From contig JAOZRY010000042.1 in NCBI GenBank assembly GCA_029939965.1, forward strand, positions 1-13,467: a stretch of DNA of 13,467 bases, written 5' to 3'. How positions within the stretch are numbered: the first letter of the stretch is position 1; each line of letters starts with the position of its first letter. Of this stretch, positions 7,537-13,467 are shown one piece after another. The translations under genes and the position numbers were made by a program. This DNA comes from Bacteroidales bacterium (GTDB taxonomy: Bacteria; Bacteroidota; Bacteroidia; Bacteroidales; 4484-276). The notes under the pieces are model-generated. The model did not search any database. It was not told the DNA's origin and saw only the letters and a program-made list of their open reading frames with translations.

Positions 7537-8256
7537 TTATTTGGTAATTTCGATAAAAATACAACTAATATTATCAGGAGCTCCAACGGTAAGGGATTTA
7601 TTAAGTATGAACTGTGCCTTTTCGTGAATTGCTTTTGAGTTGGAGAGTATTTTTTCTAAATGATCCAATGAGAACGATCTGAAAATGCCATCCGTTGAAA
7701 CCAAAAATATGTCACCATTTTCGAGATGTCCGGGATCGGGTGATATGTATGGAAAAAGTGAATGCGCCTTTCCTCCAAAAAAGTTTGTAATTGGTGATGG
7801 GCCAAAGGGTACTTCAAGAATATCATCTTTGGTAAGCTGCTCCAATTTTCCATCCCTGAGAAGCAGAACCCTTGAGTCGCCTACGTTTACAATCCGATAT
7901 TGATTATTGCTTATAAACAATCCGCTCAAAGTAGTTGCCATACCCGTTAGTTGTGGTTGGTTATTGTACATGTTAAATAATTCAAAATTTATTTCGAATA
8001 AAACTCTTTCTATTTCATCAGGATTTGGAAAAGTGTTGGCATCAATTTTTTTGTTCAAATGAGTTAAAACAAAATCTGAGGCAACCTCACCGGCCGGAGC
8101 ACCACCAACCCCATCAGCTACAAAAAAACGAGCATTGCCTGATAAATCGGTATTTAAGCTTCCCGACTCTGGAATTTGATCCTGAATAAGGATGGAATCC
8201 TGATTATTTTTTCGGTGTGTGCCGACATTACTGAATCCTGATGCAGATAGTTTCAT
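7537..8256 (-). CDS. PP2C-family Ser/Thr protein phosphatase
   Basis: This 239-residue protein is a single PP2C (PPM) domain, the size of bacterial Stp/PrpC phosphatases. It removes phosphate from Ser/Thr using a two-metal centre. Motifs in order are NVGTHRKNNQDS (D20), FFVADGVGGAPAGE (D48, G49), ATTLSGLF (107-114), VNVGDSRVLLLRDG (123-136), FLVSTDGIF (D189) and GAPDNISCIFIEI (D228, N229). All the metal-binding aspartates expected of the family are present, so it should be active. There is no membrane segment, so it is cytoplasmic. It is the first gene of the operon with the kinase directly downstream, the standard arrangement in which phosphatase and kinase act on the same targets or on each other. 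No TAnnTTTG promoter element was found in the ~120 bp upstream. Confidence 0.96.
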   Translation of the reverse strand: MKLSASGFSNVGTHRKNNQDSILIQDQIPESGSLNTDLSGNARFFVADGVGGAPAGEVASDFVLTHLNKKIDANTFPNPDEIERVLFEINFELFNMYNNQPQLTGMATTLSGLFISNNQYRIVNVGDSRVLLLRDGKLEQLTKDDILEVPFGPSPITNFFGGKAHSLFPYISPDPGHLENGDIFLVSTDGIFRSFSLDHLEKILSNSKAIHEKAQFILNKSLTVGAPDNISCIFIEITK

Positions 8257-8374
8257 AGTTGGTTTGGGGGGATTATAAATTGGATGAAATTTTTAACATA
8301 ATATCCTGTTCGCTACAGCTCGTTTTTTAGTCAATTTAACTTTATTATAAACTTTTAGATGTGTCGTTACTGTT

Positions 8375-8530
8375 TAATTAGTGTTTGTCCATAAAGTCGT
8401 CTTTTTTTGATTTAAGATATTAGATTAGCGATATTAGAATTTTGATTTGGCTGACTTCCACACACATCTTAAATCAAAAATCGTTAATCTCTAATCGTCA
8501 ATCATTTTGTTTGGTACTTTATTGACAAAC
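8375..8530. repeat. Repeat D: nested inverted-repeat element
   Basis: The outer arms gtttgtccataaagt (8383-8397) and actttattgacaaac (8516-8530) are complementary at 14 of 15 positions. The inner arms tttttgatttaagat (8404-8418) and atcttaaatcaaaaa (8466-8480) are perfectly complementary over 15 bp. The left end, starting taattagtgt at 8375, resembles the complement of the right end of repeat A, including tccataaagtc. It has no coding potential. Together these features point to a short non-autonomous mobile or fold-back element upstream of the phosphatase operon. Confidence 0.7.
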
Positions 8531-8605
8531 CTTATTTAGTGTCTGCAATAAAACTCAATGTTTCAGGAAGTGGGTGTCAGGAATAGCTGAGATCGAGACA
8601 GGCGA

Positions 8606-8717
8606 TGTGTTGAAAATCAAGGAGTTTGCTTTTGTAAATGCGATGTATTAAGCTTGCCGAAATAAATATTTTCAACACAAGTCCAACGAAGATACCGGCG
8701 TTTTCTGGCGCACACTA
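8606..8717 (-). repeat. Repeat C: inverted copy of repeat B
   Basis: The segment 8668-8717 is the reverse complement of 2445-2492 with only a few differences (shared core cgccagaaaacgcc). 8616-8640 matches the complement of 2497-2521. Arms tgtgttgaaaat (8606-8617) and attttcaacaca (8668-8679) can form a hairpin with a ~50 nt loop. The element begins one base past the lipoprotein stop codon, so it may also serve as that gene's 3' end structure. B and C face each other across the three-gene operon and repeat D. Confidence 0.72.
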
Positions 8718-8718
8718 T

Positions 8719-9609
8719 TTATTTCCCGGCTTTTTTAAGAAAATAATCGGCTTTTTCTTTATCATCAAACCTTATGTAGATATTGCTCATGTATCTTGCA
8801 TACTTTGGCTTCGCATCCAATTTATACAACTTGTCGAAAATATCGAGTGCTACTTGAAATTCAGATGTAATTTTATCTAACTCCTTAAGCAGCCTTTTGT
8901 ATTGCTTGTTTGTTTTGTTGTTTTCGTAGGCATTCATTTCGGTTTGATAATGATCTTCGGCAAAATTGAAGGCCTTTATCGCTTTCCACTCCAGAGCTTG
9001 CACATTATTGGGGTCAAGGTTCAATAGTTTTTCGGCAAGAGCATCGCATTCGTCATTATTCTTAGTTTTTTGATTCACCACAAACCATTGCGATATTATT
9101 TCGCTGCTTGTTTTAAATTGATCATTGAGCAAAGGCCAAAGTTCGATAGCAAAATCCCAGTTTTCGCTCTTTACATAGATTTGGAATAGTTGCAATTTAA
9201 TTTCTTCAACTTGTTCACCATCAGGATAAAGTTCAAGATAGTTTTTTAGAGCTATCATTTCTTTCGACAAATTATCAACATTCCGATAAGCTTCTGCTTG
9301 TCCGGCATAGGTTTGTGCTGTTACAAAAGGAGTATATGTATCCATTTCGAAGTATTCGATAGACTTGGGGATATTCCCTGAATTTAAGGCTGCCAAAGCT
9401 GCTTTGCAATATACAGGGCATTCATTAGTTTTTCCTTCCTGCTCGTACACACTAATAATTTGCTCATAAAGGCGCAGTGATGTTTCATAGTTACCGTTAG
9501 CAAATGTTTGATCGGCATTTTGTTGCATGGTCGAAATTTTACTATTAGTTCCACATGCCATTAATATCAGTAAAGATAATATTGCTGAAATGTTTTTAAT
9601 TTTTCTCAT
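8719..9609 (-). CDS. TPR-type lipoprotein
   Basis: The 296-residue precursor has a lipoprotein signal: basic MRKIKN, a hydrophobic stretch, then the lipobox LMAC with Cys19 as the lipidation site. The mature protein would be anchored in the envelope, with final location (inner or outer membrane) not visible. The remainder is helical with tetratricopeptide-like helix pairs, for example QTFANGNYETSLRLYEQII, AALAALNSGNIPKSIEYFE and ALAEKLLNLDPNNVQALEWKA. The last has the typical TPR L-x-P-x-N-x-x-A pattern. TPR folds bind protein partners; no catalytic motif is seen. It lies on the same strand as the phosphatase operon but 460 bp upstream and has its own promoter. A role as envelope sensor for the kinase is possible but rests on proximity alone. 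Confidence 0.86.
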   Translation of the reverse strand: MRKIKNISAILSLLILMACGTNSKISTMQQNADQTFANGNYETSLRLYEQIISVYEQEGKTNECPVYCKAALAALNSGNIPKSIEYFEMDTYTPFVTAQTYAGQAEAYRNVDNLSKEMIALKNYLELYPDGEQVEEIKLQLFQIYVKSENWDFAIELWPLLNDQFKTSSEIISQWFVVNQKTKNNDECDALAEKLLNLDPNNVQALEWKAIKAFNFAEDHYQTEMNAYENNKTNKQYKRLLKELDKITSEFQVALDIFDKLYKLDAKPKYARYMSNIYIRFDDKEKADYFLKKAGK

Positions 9610-9634
9610 CAGTATGAAATATTTTATTGTTTTT

Positions 9635-9642
9635 GCAAAGGT
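9635..9642 (-). promoter_or_regulatory. Bacteroidota -7 element of the lipoprotein gene
   Basis: The minus strand reads TACCTTTG, matching TAnnTTTG exactly. Transcription would start near 9628, about 19 nt before the ATG at 9609. No clear -33 TTTG is visible at standard spacing. Confidence 0.55.
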
Positions 9643-9783
9643 ACAAGAATCATTTGGAGGTTATCAGGAATTCCAGGTTAAAGAAATCCATTATTGTTAT
9701 GAGTTATATAATTTGAAATGGATAAAAATAAGCATGAAATCAAAAAAAATAAATCTCATGAAACTAATCGGTTGAAATTATTA

Positions 9784-9791
9784 TACTTTTG
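9784..9791 (+). promoter_or_regulatory. Bacteroidota -7 element of the ygfK gene
   Basis: TACTTTTG matches TAnnTTTG exactly. Transcription would begin near 9798, about 20 nt before the ATG at 9817. This argues against the longer reading frame from 9718, which would start upstream of its own promoter. The divergent lipoprotein promoter is about 140 bp away. A good -33 match was not found. Confidence 0.58.
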
Positions 9792-9816
9792 TGCTTTCCA
9801 CCACAAAATATTTGCA

Positions 9817-12800
9817 ATGCCTTATTTAATGAATCCACCAACTCTTGAGCGTTTGCTCGGAATTATCCTCAATAGTTTTGATAAAAAGGGCGAGATTTTT
9901 GACATCCCTGAGAAATTATTTTATAAACACTGGCACAATCCAGCACTATACACAAGTAAATTTGGTCAGGAATTACATAATCCCATTGGCCTGTCATCAG
10001 GGCCACTAACGCAACTGGCGCAGAATATTGTTTCGGGATGGCTGTGTGGAGCAAGAATTATCGAATTAAAAACGGTTCAGCCTAATGGCTTTGATGAAAT
10101 CCAAAGGCCAAGTATAAATATTCAGGATGTTGCCTACAATTGCGAAAAATCTCATGAACTATCAATAGAACAGGCCTATGATCAGTTTCTTAACGCCTGG
10201 ATTATCATACACCTTCTAAATCATAAAATTTTTGGTGCAACACAGAAATCTAAAAACATTGGAACTATCTTTAATATGAGTTTGGGATATACATTAGCCG
10301 ATATTCGAAGCGAAAGAATGCAATGGTTTGTAGATAAGATGCTAGATTGTAGTGTAGAAAAGACCGGAAAAATTAAACATATACAAAACATATACCCTGA
10401 ATTCAAAGGGATTGATATACCTAATCAAATATCAAATAATTTTACGATTAGTTCGTATAAAGGTTCTTCTGCACGCGAATTGGAGTATATCTGTAAGTTT
10501 TTGATGATAGATAAAAAACTTCATCCTACTATTAAATTCGATCCTACACTAATGGGATTTGGATCGGTACAAGCTATTCTGAGTGCTGAAAATAGTTTTG
10601 AGGTGGAATTGAATCAAGTGGATTTTGAGGATAATATTCAATATGCTGAGGCTGTAACACTTATTGAAAATATAACAAGAACTGCTGAGGAAATGAATCT
10701 GGAGTTAATGGTAAAACTTTCCAATAGCCTCATTTGTAATAATAATACGTTACAGATACCTAAAAAATCTTCAAAAGTTTATTTGAGTGGAAGGGCATTG
10801 CATCCTATTGCTGTAAATCTGGCAGCTAAACTACAGAGTAAATTTGAAGGATCGCTTGATATTTCGTTTTCCGGAGGAGCAGATTGTTATAATATTTCCA
10901 ATCTGATACAAAGCGGTTTTAGTTTGATTACAGTAAGTACTGATCTGCTTAAGCCAGGAGGTTATGGGAGATTGAGCCAGTATTTTCAGGAGCTGATGAG
11001 GATTTTTGCAAACTACCAGGCTAAAAACATCAGGGAGTTTATTTTAAAATCAGGTACTGAATATGGGGTAAAAGAATCGGCTTTAGAGAGCCTTAGGAAT
11101 TATGCCATCCGAACCCTAACCGATCCTGCATTTCAACAAAATGAGATTTCCGGTCTTACCATAAAATCAGATCGAAAGTTAGAACACTACGACTGTATTA
11201 GTTCGCCATGCACCGATGCATGTGCCACGCATCCTGATATTGCAGGCTATTGCTGGCACACTACAAAAAATGATGCTGACAAAGCAATTAATTCTATTCT
11301 CGCTGTCAACCCTCTTCCATCAGTTTCGGGTATGATAAGTAATGAACCATCACGGCTTATTTGTACAAGAATGTCGTACGATTATCCTGTTTTGATGCGC
11401 GATATTGAGCGATTTATTGCCGAATATGAACCGGGAGAATCTATGGGTTTGCCAGGGTTAAAAAAAATTAAAAAGGATGTTGCTGTAATTGGTGGGGGCG
11501 TGTCGGGGCTGGCATGTGCCTGGTATCTCAATAAATACGGTTTTACTGTGGATATTTATGAAGCTGAAAAAGATGCTGGTGGAGTTGCAAGAAAAGTTGT
11601 TCCTGAGTTCAGGCTTTCTGATTCTGCTCTTTTTAAAGATATTCAGCGCATTAAAAATGCCGGCATAAAAATTCTTACAAGTACTGAAATTGATAAGGAA
11701 AGGTTTGCCCGGATTCAGAAAACCTATCAATATGTTTATGTAGCAACCGGAGTTTCGGAAGCTGAAAAATTAAAAATTGATGGTGAAGATGCCAATGGAG
11801 TGATTGATCCGGTTATTTTTCTGTCGGAGGCAAAAATCAATAAAAAATACATTCCGGGTAAAAACATTGCAATTATTGGTAATAACTGGATGGCTGCTGA
11901 TGCTGCCCGTACTGCCAAAAGACTCCTGGGAGAGGAAAATGCAGTAACTTTAATTTGCGATGGCAGTATTGATGATATGGAAATCGACATAAACTCAAGG
12001 GCTGCGCTTATTGATGAAGGTATTGAAATATTTGAGTATTCTATACCAAAAAAAATTCTTACTAACCAGGAGCACGTAGCTGGATTAGAATTGATTGAAA
12101 CTGAAGTATATGATCAGGAAGGCAATAAACAGCCTATTATTAAAGAACTTGAAGGTACTGAACAAATATTTGAATTTGATACTGTAATTCCTTGTACCGG
12201 GCGAAAACCTAAAACCGGATTTGTTGATATCAGGAAATTGAAAAATAATAAAGATTCCAGGGCAACAAAATTAGATCATGTGTATGCCGGAGGTACTTTA
12301 TTAAATCCTTCTGCCTCATTTATGGATGTAGTAGCTGATGCTAAACTGGCTGCCCACGAAATAGCGATTAATGCCGGGATTGAGATACCTGAAAATTTGT
12401 TTAAACAAACGAAAAGTATCGATATCCAAAAGCTGAAAATTCAAAAATCGCATCGTGAAAAACCTAACAGACCCGAAAAAATACCTTCTGACCAACGCAA
12501 TAACTTCGATACCGTTATAAAAACACTAAAACCAGTAAAAGCACTTAAAGAGGCTGCGAGATGTTTGCAATGCGATACCTTATGTAATGTTTGCTTATCT
12601 GTTTGTCCGAACAAGGCTATGGTGGGTTTTGAAATTGAGCCGGAGAAATTGAAATTTCCCGTGGTTACTTTTAATAAAGAAGACTTTCGGGTTACTTTAA
12701 GTAATAAATTTGGAATTAAACAAAAATATCAAATTATTAATATTGCCGACTGGTGTAACCAATGTGGTAATTGTACAACGTTTTGTCCTACATCAGGGGC

Positions 12801-13107
12801 TCCATATAAAGACAAACTCAGGGTACATTTCAACCGTGAAGCTTTTAATAAAGACACCGAAGGATTTTTACTTACCCGGTTGGATAACAACAGCTATGTA
12901 ATTACCATGAAAAAGGATGGAAATCTGGTAACACTTACCGAAAATTGGGATGCTCTCATTTTTGAAAATGATGATTGCATGGCTGTTTTGAACAAAGAAA
13001 CTTTTGCTATTGAACAAATTGATAATTTTACGGATAAGAACATACTGGAGCTACCAGAAATATTGGAAATTAAAATCATTTACCGTGTGGTGAAGTATTA
13101 TATTTAA
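9817..13107 (+). CDS. ygfK: YgfK-type flavin/iron-sulfur oxidoreductase (putative selenate reductase subunit)
   Basis: This 1096-residue protein matches E. coli YgfK (about 1030 residues, as I recall it) throughout. Its start, MPYLMNPPTLERLLGII, aligns with the YgfK N-terminus, which fixes the ATG at 9817. The N-terminal ~440 residues are a dihydroorotate/dihydropyrimidine dehydrogenase-like barrel (SGPLTQLAQNIVSGWL, IELKTVQ, FNMSLGY, LSGRALHPIAVNLAA, LLKPGGYGRLS). A GltD-like module follows, with the FAD motif GGGVSG (559-564). The C-terminal ferredoxin domain keeps all cysteines: C916, C919, C923, C926, C930 and C980, C983, C986, C990, enough for two 4Fe-4S clusters. In the middle module two cluster cysteines are Ser (S508, S512; C516 kept), the NAD(P) glycine motif reads GNNWMA (688-693) instead of GxGxxA, and the usual GD near the FAD is GG (825-826). 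YgfK is linked genetically to selenate reduction and often sits with selenium-dependent molybdenum hydroxylases and purine catabolism; none is visible here. It appears monocistronic and cytoplasmic. The electron donor is uncertain. Confidence 0.93.
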   Translation: MPYLMNPPTLERLLGIILNSFDKKGEIFDIPEKLFYKHWHNPALYTSKFGQELHNPIGLSSGPLTQLAQNIVSGWLCGARIIELKTVQPNGFDEIQRPSINIQDVAYNCEKSHELSIEQAYDQFLNAWIIIHLLNHKIFGATQKSKNIGTIFNMSLGYTLADIRSERMQWFVDKMLDCSVEKTGKIKHIQNIYPEFKGIDIPNQISNNFTISSYKGSSARELEYICKFLMIDKKLHPTIKFDPTLMGFGSVQAILSAENSFEVELNQVDFEDNIQYAEAVTLIENITRTAEEMNLELMVKLSNSLICNNNTLQIPKKSSKVYLSGRALHPIAVNLAAKLQSKFEGSLDISFSGGADCYNISNLIQSGFSLITVSTDLLKPGGYGRLSQYFQELMRIFANYQAKNIREFILKSGTEYGVKESALESLRNYAIRTLTDPAFQQNEISGLTIKSDRKLEHYDCISSPCTDACATHPDIAGYCWHTTKNDADKAINSILAVNPLPSVSGMISNEPSRLICTRMSYDYPVLMRDIERFIAEYEPGESMGLPGLKKIKKDVAVIGGGVSGLACAWYLNKYGFTVDIYEAEKDAGGVARKVVPEFRLSDSALFKDIQRIKNAGIKILTSTEIDKERFARIQKTYQYVYVATGVSEAEKLKIDGEDANGVIDPVIFLSEAKINKKYIPGKNIAIIGNNWMAADAARTAKRLLGEENAVTLICDGSIDDMEIDINSRAALIDEGIEIFEYSIPKKILTNQEHVAGLELIETEVYDQEGNKQPIIKELEGTEQIFEFDTVIPCTGRKPKTGFVDIRKLKNNKDSRATKLDHVYAGGTLLNPSASFMDVVADAKLAAHEIAINAGIEIPENLFKQTKSIDIQKLKIQKSHREKPNRPEKIPSDQRNNFDTVIKTLKPVKALKEAARCLQCDTLCNVCLSVCPNKAMVGFEIEPEKLKFPVVTFNKEDFRVTLSNKFGIKQKYQIINIADWCNQCGNCTTFCPTSGAPYKDKLRVHFNREAFNKDTEGFLLTRLDNNSYVITMKKDGNLVTLTENWDALIFENDDCMAVLNKETFAIEQIDNFTDKNILELPEILEIKIIYRVVKYYI

Positions 13108-13109
13108 GC

Positions 13110-13467
13110 ATATTAATTAAAGCAAAAGACACTGTTGGAAATTTATTACAAGAATGGCTGAAAGCCTGGTTTCAACAATCAAATATTGATTTTGAAGAAG
13201 GCACAAATTCTCAAACCTTCCCCGATTTTCTTTTGGATAAAGACGACCATAAAAAGGGACTTTTAGAAGTTAAATCATTCGATTTTGATAGAGGCCCTGG
13301 ATTCGATTTAGTAAATTTTGATTCTTATTGCAACTCGCTTTTAGATACTGCTTACAGAATTGATTCTGATTATCTGATTTTAGCCTATCAAATGAAAGAA
13401 GGCATAATTAGCTATTAAAAACGTTTGGTTAAGAAATGTTTTGAATAACTATGAAACACATACAGGT
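13110..13467 (+). pseudogene. decayed NgoBV-like type II restriction endonuclease
   Basis: An open frame with no in-frame ATG near its beginning runs to a TAA at 13416-13418. It contains DTVGNLLQEWLKAWF, then FPDFLLD and LLEVKSF, a clear PD-(D/E)xK nuclease core (D of PDF, then E-V-K). This is followed by FDLVNFDSYCNSLL and AYRIDSDYLILAYQMK, which resembles the NgoBV/NlaIV-type restriction endonucleases (GGNNCC cutters) as I remember them. After G-I-I the frame shifts by one base near 13410 and continues open to the window end as A-I-K-N-V-W-L-R-N-V-L, which is what the family would be expected to show. The first ~50 family residues are missing, because ygfK ends at 13107. So the gene is both 5'-truncated and frameshifted. 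The partner methyltransferase, if any, lies beyond the window. Alternatives are a sequencing error at the shift or a related PD-(D/E)xK nuclease. Confidence 0.62.

Noticed and set aside
1..8256. Type VI secretion reading (ClpV with PpkA/PppA-like kinase and phosphatase)
   Set aside because: No Tss structural gene is present, the AAA+ protein lacks an intact D1 and Clp N-domain, and the kinase architecture does not specifically match PpkA. The shared kinase/phosphatase/AAA+ theme alone is not enough.
8638..8880. 80-codon plus-strand open frame overlapping repeat C and the lipoprotein 3' end
   Set aside because: It covers the repeat and antisense of a well-supported lipoprotein gene, and no family pattern is visible.
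9718..9816. Upstream extension of the ygfK reading frame to an ATG at 9718
   Set aside because: The extra 33 residues have no counterpart in YgfK, and a TAnnTTTG promoter element lies inside the extension at 9784-9791. The ATG at 9817 aligns with the family start.
9817..13107. Glutamate synthase small subunit or dihydropyrimidine dehydrogenase
   Set aside because: Domain order (barrel first, GltD module in the middle, ferredoxin last) and sequence blocks fit YgfK. GltD lacks the barrel and ferredoxin, and dihydropyrimidine dehydrogenase has its barrel after the FAD/NADPH domains.

Overview
The window looks like a chromosomal segment of a Bacteroidota bacterium. It is AT-rich, and genes start without recognisable Shine-Dalgarno sequences. 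Three intergenic regions carry the Bacteroidota -7 promoter element TAnnTTTG about 25 nt upstream of a gene start, and one protein is a typical lipoprotein with a lipobox. No rRNA, tRNA, CRISPR array or complete insertion sequence was seen.

Layout. Positions 1-1378 (minus) hold the first 459 codons of a Clp/HSP100-type AAA+ ATPase; its C-terminus lies outside the window. Positions 1379-1948 are a non-coding stretch with the ATPase promoter, a possible small decayed ORF and a ~154 bp inverted-repeat element. A toxin-antitoxin pair (plus, 1949-2391) follows, then a second repeat. Positions 2547-8256 (minus) are a tight three-gene operon, transcribed PP2C phosphatase, then membrane-anchored Ser/Thr kinase, then a coiled-coil protein with an MSGPKSY N-terminus. 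After a repeat-filled gap comes a TPR lipoprotein (minus, 8719-9609). A divergent promoter region leads to a large YgfK-type flavin/iron-sulfur oxidoreductase (plus, 9817-13107). The window ends in what looks like a decayed NgoBV-type restriction endonuclease.

How the genes may work together. The phosphatase, kinase and coiled-coil genes overlap or nearly touch, so they are almost certainly co-expressed and probably form one reversible phosphorylation circuit. The lipoprotein upstream and the AAA+ ATPase downstream lie on the same strand and may belong to the same system, as envelope sensor and remodelling motor. That is inferred from gene order only, and each of these two has its own apparent promoter. 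Mobile-looking repeats and the toxin-antitoxin pair sit between the cassette and its possible partners.

Most interesting points: the kinase/phosphatase/coiled-coil/AAA+ neighbourhood; a repeat family with two inverted copies bracketing the cassette; a YgfK homologue whose middle domain has lost Cys, NAD(P) and FAD-contact residues while its terminal domains look intact; and the frameshifted, 5'-truncated nuclease.
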